From Pseudomonas persica (GTDB lineage Bacteria; Pseudomonadota; Gammaproteobacteria; Pseudomonadales; Pseudomonadaceae), in assembly GCF_900291015.1 (NCBI RefSeq), contig NZ_OLKL01000037.1, positions 47,897-111,896 of the forward strand: 64,000 nucleotides of DNA. Reading direction: 5' to 3'. The position numbers and the translations under genes are program-made. Positions 52,818 to 60,545 of the stretch are shown here, in pieces. The stretch's first letter is position 1. Every line of letters begins with the position of its first letter. Below the pieces are notes generated by a model that saw only the letters and a program-made list of their open reading frames with translations, ran no database searches and had not been told where the DNA came from.

Positions 52818-53537
52818 TCAGGCGGACAGCCGAAGCGGTTGCAGCAACGCGGCCAGCGCAGCGAGCACCCGGTCCTCATGCTCATGGATGAAGAAGTGGC
52901 CGCCGGGGAACATCTGCAGCGAGAACGCGCCATGGGTTTCCTTGCGCCAGGCTTGCAATTGCTCGTCACTGGCCCGGTCATCCACACCGCCCAACACGTG
53001 CAGCGGGCACTGCAACGCCGGCCGCTGGCGGTAGGCGTAGGTACCGCAGAGCAGGAAGTCAGCGCGCAGAGTGGGCAACGTCAGGCTCATCAGCTCGGCG
53101 TTGCCCAGCACTTCCTCGGGCGTGCCCTGAAGCGCGCGCAGCTCGCTGATCAACTCGACGTCGCTCTTGGGCTCGCGCCAGTTGTTGCCGTCGTAATCTT
53201 CACGGCGGGTGGGTGCCGCCGTACCGCAGGCGAACAGCGCCAGTGGCGGCGGGCAACCCAGCGCTTGCAGCTCATGGGCCAGCTCGAAGGCCAGCAACGC
53301 GCCCAGGCTATGGCCGAGCAGCGCGTAGGGGGTGCTGGCCGCCAGGCGTTGCTCGGTGGCCAATTGCCGGGCCAGGGCCTGCATGTCGGTGTGCAGTGGC
53401 TCGGCCATGCGTGCACCACGCCCGGGCAGCTCCACCGGGCGTACCTGCAGCCACGCCGGCAGCTTGCGCCGCCAGCGGCTGTAGAGCATGGCACTGGCCC
53501 CGGAATACGGCAGGCACAGCAGGTTCAATGCAGTCAC
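52818..53537 (-). CDS. Type II thioesterase (siderophore NRPS-associated)
   Basis: 239 residues, alpha/beta hydrolase with Ser77 in GHSLGA, Asp in VDDRASDEQL and His in GGHFFIHEHE. Such enzymes clear mis-primed carrier domains in nonribosomal peptide synthesis. Its ATG overlaps the stop of the MbtH-like gene (ATGA), as in the PA2411-PA2412 arrangement of P. aeruginosa, so a role in pyoverdine assembly is well supported. Confidence 0.9.
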   Translation of the reverse strand: MTALNLLCLPYSGASAMLYSRWRRKLPAWLQVRPVELPGRGARMAEPLHTDMQALARQLATEQRLAASTPYALLGHSLGALLAFELAHELQALGCPPPLALFACGTAAPTRREDYDGNNWREPKSDVELISELRALQGTPEEVLGNAELMSLTLPTLRADFLLCGTYAYRQRPALQCPLHVLGGVDDRASDEQLQAWRKETHGAFSLQMFPGGHFFIHEHEDRVLAALAALLQPLRLSA

Positions 53538-53755
53538 TGGGCGGCGGCTTCGGCCATTTTCTGGCGCAGGCTCAGCGGGCGCATGTCAGTCCAGACCTCG
53601 TCGATGTAAGCCAGGCAGTCCTTCTTCAAGCCGCTCTTGCCCACGGCACGCCAGCCATTGGGAATGGCTTTGTAATCGGGCCAGATCGAGTATTGCTCTT
53701 CGTGGTTGACCACTACCTGGAACTGGATATCGTCGCGGTCGAAAACGGAAGTCAT
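53534..53755 (-). CDS. MbtH-like protein
   Basis: 73 residues with the full MbtH signature: NHEEQYSIWP, then PNGWRAVG, then CLAYIDEVWTDMRP. MbtH proteins bind and activate adenylation domains of NRPSs. The start follows AAGGAG. It is coupled to the thioesterase gene downstream. An IS-box-like promoter (TAATT-N16-CGT) lies about 60-85 bp upstream, consistent with PvdS control of pyoverdine genes. Confidence 0.93.
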   Translation of the reverse strand: MTSVFDRDDIQFQVVVNHEEQYSIWPDYKAIPNGWRAVGKSGLKKDCLAYIDEVWTDMRPLSLRQKMAEAAAQ

Positions 53756-53816
53756 TGCCTGTCTCCTTAAGTGATGGATGCCGCTGCGCGCCTGGCGCAG
53801 GGGGGCTTTCAAGTAG

Positions 53817-53840
53817 ACGTAGCGTGCACCGGAAAAATTA
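53817..53840 (-). promoter_or_regulatory. IS-box-like PvdS promoter of the MbtH/thioesterase genes
   Basis: On the minus strand TAATT (53836-53840), 16 bp, then CGT (53817-53819). It has one change from the TAAAT-N16-CGT consensus found perfectly in front of pvdA. Confidence 0.6.
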
Positions 53841-53858
53841 GTGGGCCTGACGCGGTCC

Positions 53859-54260
53859 TCAGGTGTCACGCAGCAGGTCGTGGGTATCGAGCAACCGGAA
53901 GGCAACCTGCGGGTTGCGCTCCAGCCCACGACGGATCGCCGCCGGGATAGACTGCCGGGTTTTGCGACACAACCCGGGCTGGTCTTCCAGCTCGATGACG
54001 ATACCGCGCATGGTCCGCACTTCGTTGAAACCGGGGGCGATATGCACGCGGATGCCGAGGTTTTCGTACATCCGTTGCTGCAGGCGCTGCAGGTCTTCCA
54101 GGTCGTTGAGGTTTTCCAGGCGTTCGAGCAGGCGCTTTTCTTCCTGGCGGGTCAGCAGGAGTATGCGCTGGGTGGCCTGCGGGTGGTTGCCCAGGTGTTC
54201 GCGACCACAGTCGCAGACGCCAGGGGGGCAAGGTTGGCGCAGAGGTGGAGAGCTGGTCAT
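53859..54260 (-). CDS. Conserved hypothetical protein with N-terminal Cys cluster
   Basis: 133 residues from the ATG at 54260; a start at 54284 is possible, and neither has a good ribosome site. The N-terminus RQPCPPGVCDCGREHL has three closely spaced Cys residues that could bind a metal. A charged helix follows (LLTRQEEKRLLERLENLNDLEDLQRLQQRM), then a C-terminal alpha/beta part (GIRVHIAPGFNEVRTMRGIVIEL). I do not recognise the family. It lies about 100 bp before the MbtH-like gene on the same strand, with the IS-box-like promoter in between. Confidence 0.7.
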   Translation of the reverse strand: MTSSPPLRQPCPPGVCDCGREHLGNHPQATQRILLLTRQEEKRLLERLENLNDLEDLQRLQQRMYENLGIRVHIAPGFNEVRTMRGIVIELEDQPGLCRKTRQSIPAAIRRGLERNPQVAFRLLDTHDLLRDT

Positions 54261-54328
54261 GGGGCAAGCATAGCCAGTTTTCATGCCGCCTGTACCGGCC
54301 ACATCACTCATTGAATTAGCAGGGTCTC

Positions 54329-54359
54329 TTTGGGAGCGGGTTTACCCGCGAAAGGGTCA
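54329..54359. repeat. Single REP copy
   Basis: One arm only (TGGGAGCGGGTTTACCCGCG core) between two leftward genes. Confidence 0.65.
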
Positions 54360-54370
54360 TCAGCCATCAC

Positions 54371-54664
54371 TCAAGGCTCGACCCCCTCCACAATGATCAC
54401 CTCAGCCTTCGCCACCCCCTGGCGATGGCTACATGCCTCCTGATACAGCTCGGAGCGGTAGCACGCCAACGCCTGCTCGTACGAGTCGAATTCAATCACC
54501 ACGCTACGCTGTGGGGTAGGCCGCCCTTCCATCGCCTCGCTACGCCCGCCACGGGCCAGGAAGCGGCCGCCAAATGCCTTGAAGGCAGCCGGGGCGCGCT
54601 GGGTGTACTGCTGGTATTGCTCGGGGTCGGTCACGTCCACATGGGCGATCCAATAGGCCTTCAT
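54371..54664 (-). CDS. DUF1330 family protein
   Basis: 97 residues from the ATG at 54664 with an AGGAG ribosome site. It is a dimeric alpha/beta-barrel ferredoxin-like fold: YWIAHVDVTDPEQYQQY, FGGRFLARGGRSEAMEG, RSVVIEFDSYEQALACYRSELYQ. The function of the family is unknown. It is divergent from the ribB paralogue with only 78 bp between, where the ATGGTATACCAT palindrome lies, so the two are probably co-regulated. Confidence 0.88.
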   Translation of the reverse strand: MKAYWIAHVDVTDPEQYQQYTQRAPAAFKAFGGRFLARGGRSEAMEGRPTPQRSVVIEFDSYEQALACYRSELYQEACSHRQGVAKAEVIIVEGVEP

Positions 54665-54696
54665 GCGCTGCTCTCCTGTTACGGCGATATTTGTGT

Positions 54697-54716
54697 ATGA
54701 TGGTATACCATAATAA
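54697..54716. promoter_or_regulatory. Palindrome ATGGTATACCAT, candidate operator
   Basis: Perfect 12-bp inverted repeat at 54700-54711, extended by matching TAT/ATA outside one mismatch. It lies between the divergent DUF1330 and ribB-paralogue genes. Its right half, ATACCATAATA (54705-54715), recurs upstream of the ABC transporter operon at 56036-56046. Confidence 0.6.
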
Positions 54717-54742
54717 TCACCCCTCCACAGTGAGCGTGCAAC

Positions 54743-55864
54743 ATGGCTTTCAACACCATCGAAGAACTTCTCGAGGACTACCGGCAAGGCAAGATGGTCC
54801 TGCTGGTGGATGACGAAGACCGGGAAAACGAGGGCGACCTGCTGATCGCCGCCGAGCGTTGCGACGCCCAAGCCATCAACTTCATGGCCCGTGAAGCACG
54901 TGGGTTGATCTGCCTGACCCTGACCGACGAACACTGCCAACGCCTGGGCCTGGAACAGATGGTACCGGCCAACGGCAGCGTGTTCAGCACCGCCTTCACC
55001 GTGTCGATCGAGGCGGCTACGGGCGTTACCACCGGTATTTCCGCTGCCGACCGGGCGCGCACCGTGGCGGCGGCCATGGCCCCCAACGCCCGCCCCGAAG
55101 ACCTGGTGCAACCCGGCCACATCTTCCCCCTGCGCGCCCGCGAAGGCGGCGTGCTGACCCGTGCCGGACACACTGAAGCCAGTTGCGACCTGGCGCGCCT
55201 GGCCGGGTTCACCCCGGCCTCGGTGATCGTCGAAGTGCTCAACGATGACGGCAGCATGGCCCGCCGCCCGGACCTGGAAGTGTTCGCTGCCCAGCATGGC
55301 ATCAAGATCGGCACCATCGCCGACCTCATCCACTACCGCCTGAGCACCGAGCAGACCATCAAGCGCATCGGCGAACGCGAACTGCCGACCGTGCATGGCA
55401 CCTTCCGCCTGGTCACCTATGAAGACCGCATCGAAGGTGGCGTGCACATGGCCATGGTCATGGGCGATATCCGCCGCGAGCAGCCGACCCTGGTACGGGT
55501 GCACGTGATCGACCCGCTGCGCGATCTGGTCGGCGCCGAATATGCCGGCCCGGCCAACTGGACGCTATGGGCGGCGCTGCAGAGGGTGGCCGAGGAAGGC
55601 GCTGGCGTAGTGGTGATTCTCGCCAACCATGAGTCCTCGCAGGCGCTGCTGGAGCGCGTGCCGCAGCTGACCCAGCCGGTGCGGCCTTATCAGCGTGGGC
55701 AATCGAAGGTGTACTCGGAAGTGGGTACAGGCGCGCAAATCCTGCAGGACCTGGGCGTGAGCAAGCTGCGCCACCTGGGCCCACCGCTGAAATACGCGGG
55801 GCTGGCAGGGTATGAGCTGGAGGTGGTACAGAGCATACCGTTCGAGCCAGACATGGTCGGCTAA
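54743..55864 (+). CDS. ribB: 3,4-dihydroxy-2-butanone 4-phosphate synthase with degenerate GCH-II domain
   Basis: 373 residues. The N-terminal RibB domain is intact (DDEDRENEGD at 23-32, RAGHTEASCDLARLAG), so it should convert ribulose 5-phosphate to the riboflavin precursor. The C-terminal half is a GTP cyclohydrolase II relative that has lost the three zinc Cys residues: the place of SECLTGD...RCDCG reads VIDPLRDLVGAEYAGPANW. This is the RibBX-type layout. There is no room for an FMN riboswitch in the 78-bp leader, so this is likely a paralogue under a protein regulator, beside a polyamine-type transporter operon. Confidence 0.9.
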   Translation: MAFNTIEELLEDYRQGKMVLLVDDEDRENEGDLLIAAERCDAQAINFMAREARGLICLTLTDEHCQRLGLEQMVPANGSVFSTAFTVSIEAATGVTTGISAADRARTVAAAMAPNARPEDLVQPGHIFPLRAREGGVLTRAGHTEASCDLARLAGFTPASVIVEVLNDDGSMARRPDLEVFAAQHGIKIGTIADLIHYRLSTEQTIKRIGERELPTVHGTFRLVTYEDRIEGGVHMAMVMGDIRREQPTLVRVHVIDPLRDLVGAEYAGPANWTLWAALQRVAEEGAGVVVILANHESSQALLERVPQLTQPVRPYQRGQSKVYSEVGTGAQILQDLGVSKLRHLGPPLKYAGLAGYELEVVQSIPFEPDMVG

Positions 55865-55888
55865 AGCACATAAGCAACTGATTTGACA

Positions 55889-55972
55889 GGGCCCTGTGGG
55901 AGCGGGTTCACCCGCGAATACGATGGTGAAGCCACCAACGCATTCGCGGGTGAACCCGCTCCCACAGGGCCC
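55889..55972. repeat. REP pair, perfect 31-bp inverted repeat
   Basis: Arms 55889-55919 and 55942-55972 are exact reverse complements separated by 22 bp. It lies in the 328-bp gap between the ribB paralogue and the ABC operon and probably ends the ribB transcript. Confidence 0.85.
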
Positions 55973-56035
55973 GCGCTGTTTCTGAAAGGACGGAGTGATG
56001 GCCGGTCGCCTCATACCTCTTGCCAAAAGCTTGGA

Positions 56036-56052
56036 ATACCATAATATGATAT
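56036..56052. promoter_or_regulatory. Candidate operator upstream of the ABC transporter operon
   Basis: ATACCAT-AAT-ATGATAT, an inverted repeat with one mismatch, 141 bp upstream of the first gene. It shares ATACCATAATA with the palindrome in front of the ribB paralogue. Confidence 0.55.
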
Positions 56053-56192
56053 CCCGTAGACCTTGAATCTGCAGGCCGGTACCTACAATTAAAAACGGCC
56101 ACCAGACACTTTGTTTTACCTGCACCCCGAACACTGTTGGCGGGCGCACCACAAGCCCCGCCTCGAATAACAAAAGCAACGAGGGCGTAACC

Positions 56193-57218
56193 ATGCTGTT
56201 GAGCAAACGTGTAACCGCAGTGCTGTCTGCCAGCCTGCTGACCTTGGCATGTCAGGCCACCCAGGCCGCCGAAAGCCTGAACTTCGTCAGCTGGGGCGGT
56301 ACCACCCAGGACGCCCAGAAAGAAGCGTGGGCAGCGCCCTTCACCAAAGCCACCGACATCAAGGTTGTCCAGGACGGCCCTACCGACTACGGCAAGCTCA
56401 AGGCCATGGTCGAGAGCGGCAACGTGCAATGGGACGTGGTCGACGTAGAAGCCGACTTTGCCCTGCGCGCCGCCAGCGAAGGCCTGCTGGAACCCCTCGA
56501 CTTCAACCAGATCAAACGCGACAAGATCGACCCGCGCTTCGTCTCGGACCATGGCGTCGGCTCGTTCTTCTTCTCCTTCGTGCTCGGCTACAACGAAGGC
56601 AAGCTCGGTGCCAACAAACCGGTGGACTGGACCGCACTGTTCGATACCAAGACCTACCCCGGCAAGCGTGCCCTGTACAAATGGCCAAGCCCCGGCGTAC
56701 TGGAACTTGCCTTGCTGGCCGACGGCGTAACCCCCGACAAGCTCTACCCGCTAGACCTGGACCGCGCCTTCAAGAAACTCGACACGATCAAGAAAGACAT
56801 CGTCTGGTGGGGCGGTGGCGCCCAGTCGCAGCAGCTGTTGGCTTCCGGTGAAGCCTCGCTCGGCCAGTTCTGGAACGGCCGCGTCTATGCTCTGCAGCAA
56901 GACGGTGCACCGGTGGGCGTGAGCTGGAAGCAGAACCTGGTCATGGCCGATTTCCTGGTCATCCCCAAAGGCGCCAAGAACAAGGACGCAGCCATGAAGT
57001 TCCTGGCCAACGCCAGCAGCGCCGAAGGCCAGGCCGAGTTCGCCAACAAGACCGCCTACGCGCCGGTGAACGTCGATAGCGTGGCCAAGCTGGACAAAGA
57101 CCTCGCGCAGAACCTGCCGACCGCCTACGCCCAGGACCAGGTCACCCTCGACTTCGCCTACTGGGCCAAGAACGGCCAGGCCATCGCAGCACGCTGGAAT
57201 GAGTGGTTGGTCAAATGA
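56193..57218 (+). CDS. ABC transporter periplasmic binding protein (PotD/PotF-like)
   Basis: 341 residues with a signal peptide cut after ...ATQAA, then a type II solute-binding fold starting ESLNFVSWGGTTQDAQKEAWAAPF, with DVVDVEADFALRAASEGLLEPL and KRALYKWPSPGVLELALLADG. This family binds polyamines or other small amines and carboxylates; the pocket residues do not allow a firm call. It is first in a four-gene operon with two permeases and an ATPase. Its stop overlaps the first permease gene as ATGA. Confidence 0.9.
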   Translation: MLLSKRVTAVLSASLLTLACQATQAAESLNFVSWGGTTQDAQKEAWAAPFTKATDIKVVQDGPTDYGKLKAMVESGNVQWDVVDVEADFALRAASEGLLEPLDFNQIKRDKIDPRFVSDHGVGSFFFSFVLGYNEGKLGANKPVDWTALFDTKTYPGKRALYKWPSPGVLELALLADGVTPDKLYPLDLDRAFKKLDTIKKDIVWWGGGAQSQQLLASGEASLGQFWNGRVYALQQDGAPVGVSWKQNLVMADFLVIPKGAKNKDAAMKFLANASSAEGQAEFANKTAYAPVNVDSVAKLDKDLAQNLPTAYAQDQVTLDFAYWAKNGQAIAARWNEWLVK

Positions 57219-58132
57219 AAGTCGCCATCAACGCCCTGCATAACGCGCAAGGTGCCCCCACGGGCACCGGCGCCCCGGGAACAGCCCCCCGCCGCGTCAG
57301 CCTGAGCCAGCGCTGGAAAGGCAGCCGCAACCTGCTGCCGGCCCTGCTGTTCCTTGGCCTGTTCTTCTTCGCCCCGCTGGCCGGCCTGTTGCTGCGCGGG
57401 GTGCTGGAGCCAACGCCGGGCCTGGGCAACTACGAGCAGCTGTTCGCCAACTCGGCTTATGCGCGGGTGCTGTTCAACACCTTCTCGGTGGCCGGCGTGG
57501 TCACCCTGATCAGCGTGCTGCTGGGCTTCCCGCTGGCCTGGGCAATAACCCTGGTGCCCAAGGGCTGGGGCCGCTGGCTGCTGAACATCGTGCTGCTGTC
57601 GATGTGGACCAGCCTGCTGGCGCGCACCTACTCGTGGCTGGTGCTGCTGCAGAGCTCGGGGGTGATCAACAAGGCGTTGATGGCCATGGGTATCATCGAT
57701 GCCCCGCTGGAAATGGTGCACAACCTGACCGGCGTGGTGATCGGCATGAGCTACATCATGATTCCGTTCATCGTGCTGCCACTGCAGGCGACCATGCACG
57801 CCATCGACCCGATGGTGCTGCAGGCCGGCTCGATCTGCGGCGCCAGCCCGTGGACCAATTTCTGGAAGGTGTTCCTGCCGCTGTGCCGCTCGGGGCTGTT
57901 CTCCGGGGCGCTGATGGTATTCGTGATGTCGCTCGGTTACTACGTCACCCCGGCCCTGCTGGGTGGTGCGCAAAACATGATGCTGCCTGAATTCATCATC
58001 CAGCAGGTGCAGTCGTTCCTTAACTGGGGCCTGGCCAGCGCCGCCGCCGCACTGCTGGTGGTGATCACCCTGGTGCTCTTCTACCTGTACCTGAAGCTGC
58101 AGCCGGAATCCCCGGTTGGCAACGCGAGGTAA
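57215..58132 (+). CDS. ABC transporter permease (PotB type)
   Basis: 305 residues, a cytoplasmic N-terminal tail of about 40 residues and six membrane helices. The coupling (EAA) loop reads DPMVLQAGSICGASPWTNFWKVFLPLC. Together with the next permease it forms the channel of a polyamine-type importer. The start at 57215 overlaps the binding-protein stop. Confidence 0.9.
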   Translation: MKVAINALHNAQGAPTGTGAPGTAPRRVSLSQRWKGSRNLLPALLFLGLFFFAPLAGLLLRGVLEPTPGLGNYEQLFANSAYARVLFNTFSVAGVVTLISVLLGFPLAWAITLVPKGWGRWLLNIVLLSMWTSLLARTYSWLVLLQSSGVINKALMAMGIIDAPLEMVHNLTGVVIGMSYIMIPFIVLPLQATMHAIDPMVLQAGSICGASPWTNFWKVFLPLCRSGLFSGALMVFVMSLGYYVTPALLGGAQNMMLPEFIIQQVQSFLNWGLASAAAALLVVITLVLFYLYLKLQPESPVGNAR

Positions 58133-58138
58133 ACCGCC

Positions 58139-58948
58139 ATGCTCCTGTCTCCCAATGCCATGGGCCGCCCGCTGCGTACGGGCCTGTACCTGACCACCGG
58201 GGTCATCGCGGCCTTTCTGCTGCTGCCAGTGGTGTTCATCGTGTTGCTGTCGTTCGGCTCGTCGCAGTGGCTGGTGTTCCCACCACCGGGCTGGACCTTC
58301 AAGTGGTACGGCCAGTTCTTCTCCAACCCGGAGTGGATGGACGCCGCGCTGGCCAGCCTGAAAGTGGCCGTGCTGACCACCATCGCCGCCGTGCTGCTCG
58401 GCCTGCCCACCGCGTTCGCCCTGGTGCGTGGCCGCTTCCCCGGCCGCGAGCTGCTGTACGGGCTGTTCACCATGCCGATGATCGTGCCGCTGGTGATCAT
58501 TGCCGTGGCGGTGTACGCGCTGTTCCTCAAGCTTGGCTACACCGGCACGCTGTTCGCCTTCGTGGTCAGCCACGTGATCGTCGCCCTGCCCTTCACTATC
58601 ATCTCGATCATCAACTCGCTGAAGCTGTTCGACCAGTCGATCGAGGATGCCGCGGTGATCTGCGGCGCCTCGCGCCTGCAGGCGATCTTCAAGGTGACCT
58701 TCCCGGCGATTCGCCCGGGGATGATCGCCGGCGGCCTGTTCGCCTTCCTGGTGTCGTGGGATGAAGTGGTGCTGAGCGTGATGATGGCCAGCCCCGACCT
58801 GCAGACCCTGCCGGTGAAGATGTGGACCACCCTGCGCCAGGACCTCAGCCCGGTCATCGCCGTGGCCTCGACCCTGCTGATCGGCCTGTCGCTGCTTGTC
58901 ATGTTCATTGCCGCCGCCTTGCGCCGGCGCACCGAAGCCAACGCCTGA
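58139..58948 (+). CDS. ABC transporter permease (PotC type)
   Basis: 269 residues, six membrane helices with the EAA loop EDAAVICGASRLQAIFKVTFPAIRPG. It starts 6 bp after the first permease. The SWDEVVLSVMM segment is typical of PotC-like permeases. Confidence 0.9.
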   Translation: MLLSPNAMGRPLRTGLYLTTGVIAAFLLLPVVFIVLLSFGSSQWLVFPPPGWTFKWYGQFFSNPEWMDAALASLKVAVLTTIAAVLLGLPTAFALVRGRFPGRELLYGLFTMPMIVPLVIIAVAVYALFLKLGYTGTLFAFVVSHVIVALPFTIISIINSLKLFDQSIEDAAVICGASRLQAIFKVTFPAIRPGMIAGGLFAFLVSWDEVVLSVMMASPDLQTLPVKMWTTLRQDLSPVIAVASTLLIGLSLLVMFIAAALRRRTEANA

Positions 58949-58967
58949 GCGCGCGGAGAAAACCACA

Positions 58968-60116
58968 ATGAGTGCAGTGATAAAAGACAACGCGCACGGC
59001 AAGACCCTGGTCAGCCTGCGCGGCCTGAACAAGCACTACGGCGACTTCACCGCCGTGGACAACCTCGACCTGGAAATCCACGACGGCGAGTTCCTGACCT
59101 TCCTCGGCTCCAGCGGCTCGGGCAAGTCCACCACCCTGTCGATGTTGGCTGGCTTCGAAACGCCGAGCAGCGGCGAGATCCTGGTCGATGGCCAGTCACT
59201 GGTCAACGTGCCACCGCACAAGCGTGACATCGGCATGGTGTTCCAGCGCTATTCACTGTTCCCGCACCTGAACGTGCGCGACAACATCGGCTTCCCGCTG
59301 GCCATCCGCAAGCTCGGCGCCAGCGAAACCAGCAAGCGCGTCGATGCCATGCTCAAGCTGGTGCAGCTGGAGAAGTTCGCCCACCGCAAGCCGTCGCAGA
59401 TGTCCGGTGGCCAGCAGCAGCGCGTGGCGATTGCCCGGGCGCTGGTGTACGAGCCGCGCATCCTGCTGATGGACGAACCGCTCGGCGCGCTGGACAAGAA
59501 GCTGCGCGAAGATCTGCAGGACGAACTGCGTCAGTTGCACCGGCGTCTGGGTATCACCATCGTCTACGTCACCCACGACCAGGAAGAAGCCATGCGCCTG
59601 TCCCAACGCATCGCCATCTTCAGCCACGGCAAGATCGTCGGCCTGGGCAGCGGTTACGACCTGTACCAGAACCCGCCGAATGCCTTCGTCGCCTCGTTCC
59701 TGGGCAACTCCAACTTCCTGCGGATCAAGGCCAGCGGCAATGGCGCGGGCAGCTTCGAGGGCCAGCCGGTGGCCATCCGCCTGACCCCGGGCCTGGCCGC
59801 CTCGCAGGATGTACTGATCATGGTGCGCCCGGAAAAGGCCCTGGCCTTGACCGCCGAACAGGCCACGCGCGAGCCGCTGCCGGCGGGCTGGAACGAGGTC
59901 AGCGCCAAGGTTGGCGAAGTGCTGTTCCTGGGCGAGAGCCAGACCTGCCATGTGATGACCGCGGGTGGCACCGAGCTGACGGTGAAGGCGCTGTCGGCTG
60001 CGGGCATGCCGATGCAGCCGGGGGATAGCGTGAAGGTGCGCTGGGCGGTGGCGGATGCGTGCATTTATACCGAGTGGGCAGAGAGTGACCTGAGCAAGTC
60101 CGCCGGGGCACATTGA
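58968..60116 (+). CDS. ABC transporter ATPase (PotA type)
   Basis: 382 residues: Walker A GSSGSGKST (47-55), Q-loop in FQRYSLFPHL, signature MSGGQQQR, Walker B ILLMDEP, switch His in VTHDQEEAM, and a C-terminal TOBE domain (about 290-375) that regulates uptake. It is the last gene of the operon, with a GCGGAG ribosome site. The product powers import through the two preceding permeases. Confidence 0.92.
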   Translation: MSAVIKDNAHGKTLVSLRGLNKHYGDFTAVDNLDLEIHDGEFLTFLGSSGSGKSTTLSMLAGFETPSSGEILVDGQSLVNVPPHKRDIGMVFQRYSLFPHLNVRDNIGFPLAIRKLGASETSKRVDAMLKLVQLEKFAHRKPSQMSGGQQQRVAIARALVYEPRILLMDEPLGALDKKLREDLQDELRQLHRRLGITIVYVTHDQEEAMRLSQRIAIFSHGKIVGLGSGYDLYQNPPNAFVASFLGNSNFLRIKASGNGAGSFEGQPVAIRLTPGLAASQDVLIMVRPEKALALTAEQATREPLPAGWNEVSAKVGEVLFLGESQTCHVMTAGGTELTVKALSAAGMPMQPGDSVKVRWAVADACIYTEWAESDLSKSAGAH

Positions 60117-60126
60117 GATTGCCGGG

Positions 60127-60440
60127 GCGCTTTGCGGCCCATCGCCGGCAAGCCAGCCCCCACAGGTTACCTGCCCTCCTGAAGGCTTCACTGTACCTGT
60201 GGGAGCTGGCCCAGCCCTTTGGGCTGCGCTGTCGCATAGAGAACTGAATCCGCAAGCGGTCCGTGCATCCTGTGGGAGCGGCTTTAGCCGCGAAGAATCC
60301 AACGCGGTGCATGGCACCGGCTGCGCCGGTGTTCGCGGCTAAAGCCGCTCCCACAGGGGCCCTGCTAATTCAACCAGTTATGTGCAGTTCTATGAGAGCT
60401 GGCTTGCCGGCGATGGGCTGCACAGCAGTCCCAGTGACGC
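60127..60440. repeat. Cluster of REP elements of three subtypes
   Basis: Within the 429-bp gap after the ABC operon lie a GCCGGCAAGCCAGC-type copy (about 60132-60166) with a partly matching arm (60196-60235), a pair with GAGCGGCTTTAGCCGCG arms (about 60266-60358), and a single GAGCTGGCTTGCCGGC copy (60392-60424). No gene is visible here. Confidence 0.75.
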
Positions 60441-60479
60441 TAACTGACTGGCATCAGGCAAAGCTCACTACCCCACGGA

Positions 60480-60508
60480 CTGTCACATTATCATCACGCC
60501 ACTGTCGT
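60480..60508 (+). promoter_or_regulatory. Weak Pho-box-like sequence
   Basis: CTGTCAC-ATTA-TCATCAC, followed by CTGTCGT, upstream of the PstS-OmpA gene. Only the first half matches the CTGTNAT unit well, so PhoB control is only a possibility. Confidence 0.25.
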
Positions 60509-60545
60509 AATCTGCCGGCCAACTCTATGCCATAGGCCTCCCGGC

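Noticed and set aside
54665..54742. FMN riboswitch before the ribB paralogue
   Set aside because: The leader is 78 bp and lacks the conserved RFN segments; it holds a palindromic operator instead.
57158..59032. 624-codon open frame opposite the ABC permease genes
   Set aside because: The His/Gln/Arg-rich translation is typical of antisense to membrane-protein genes; the sense frames are real permeases.
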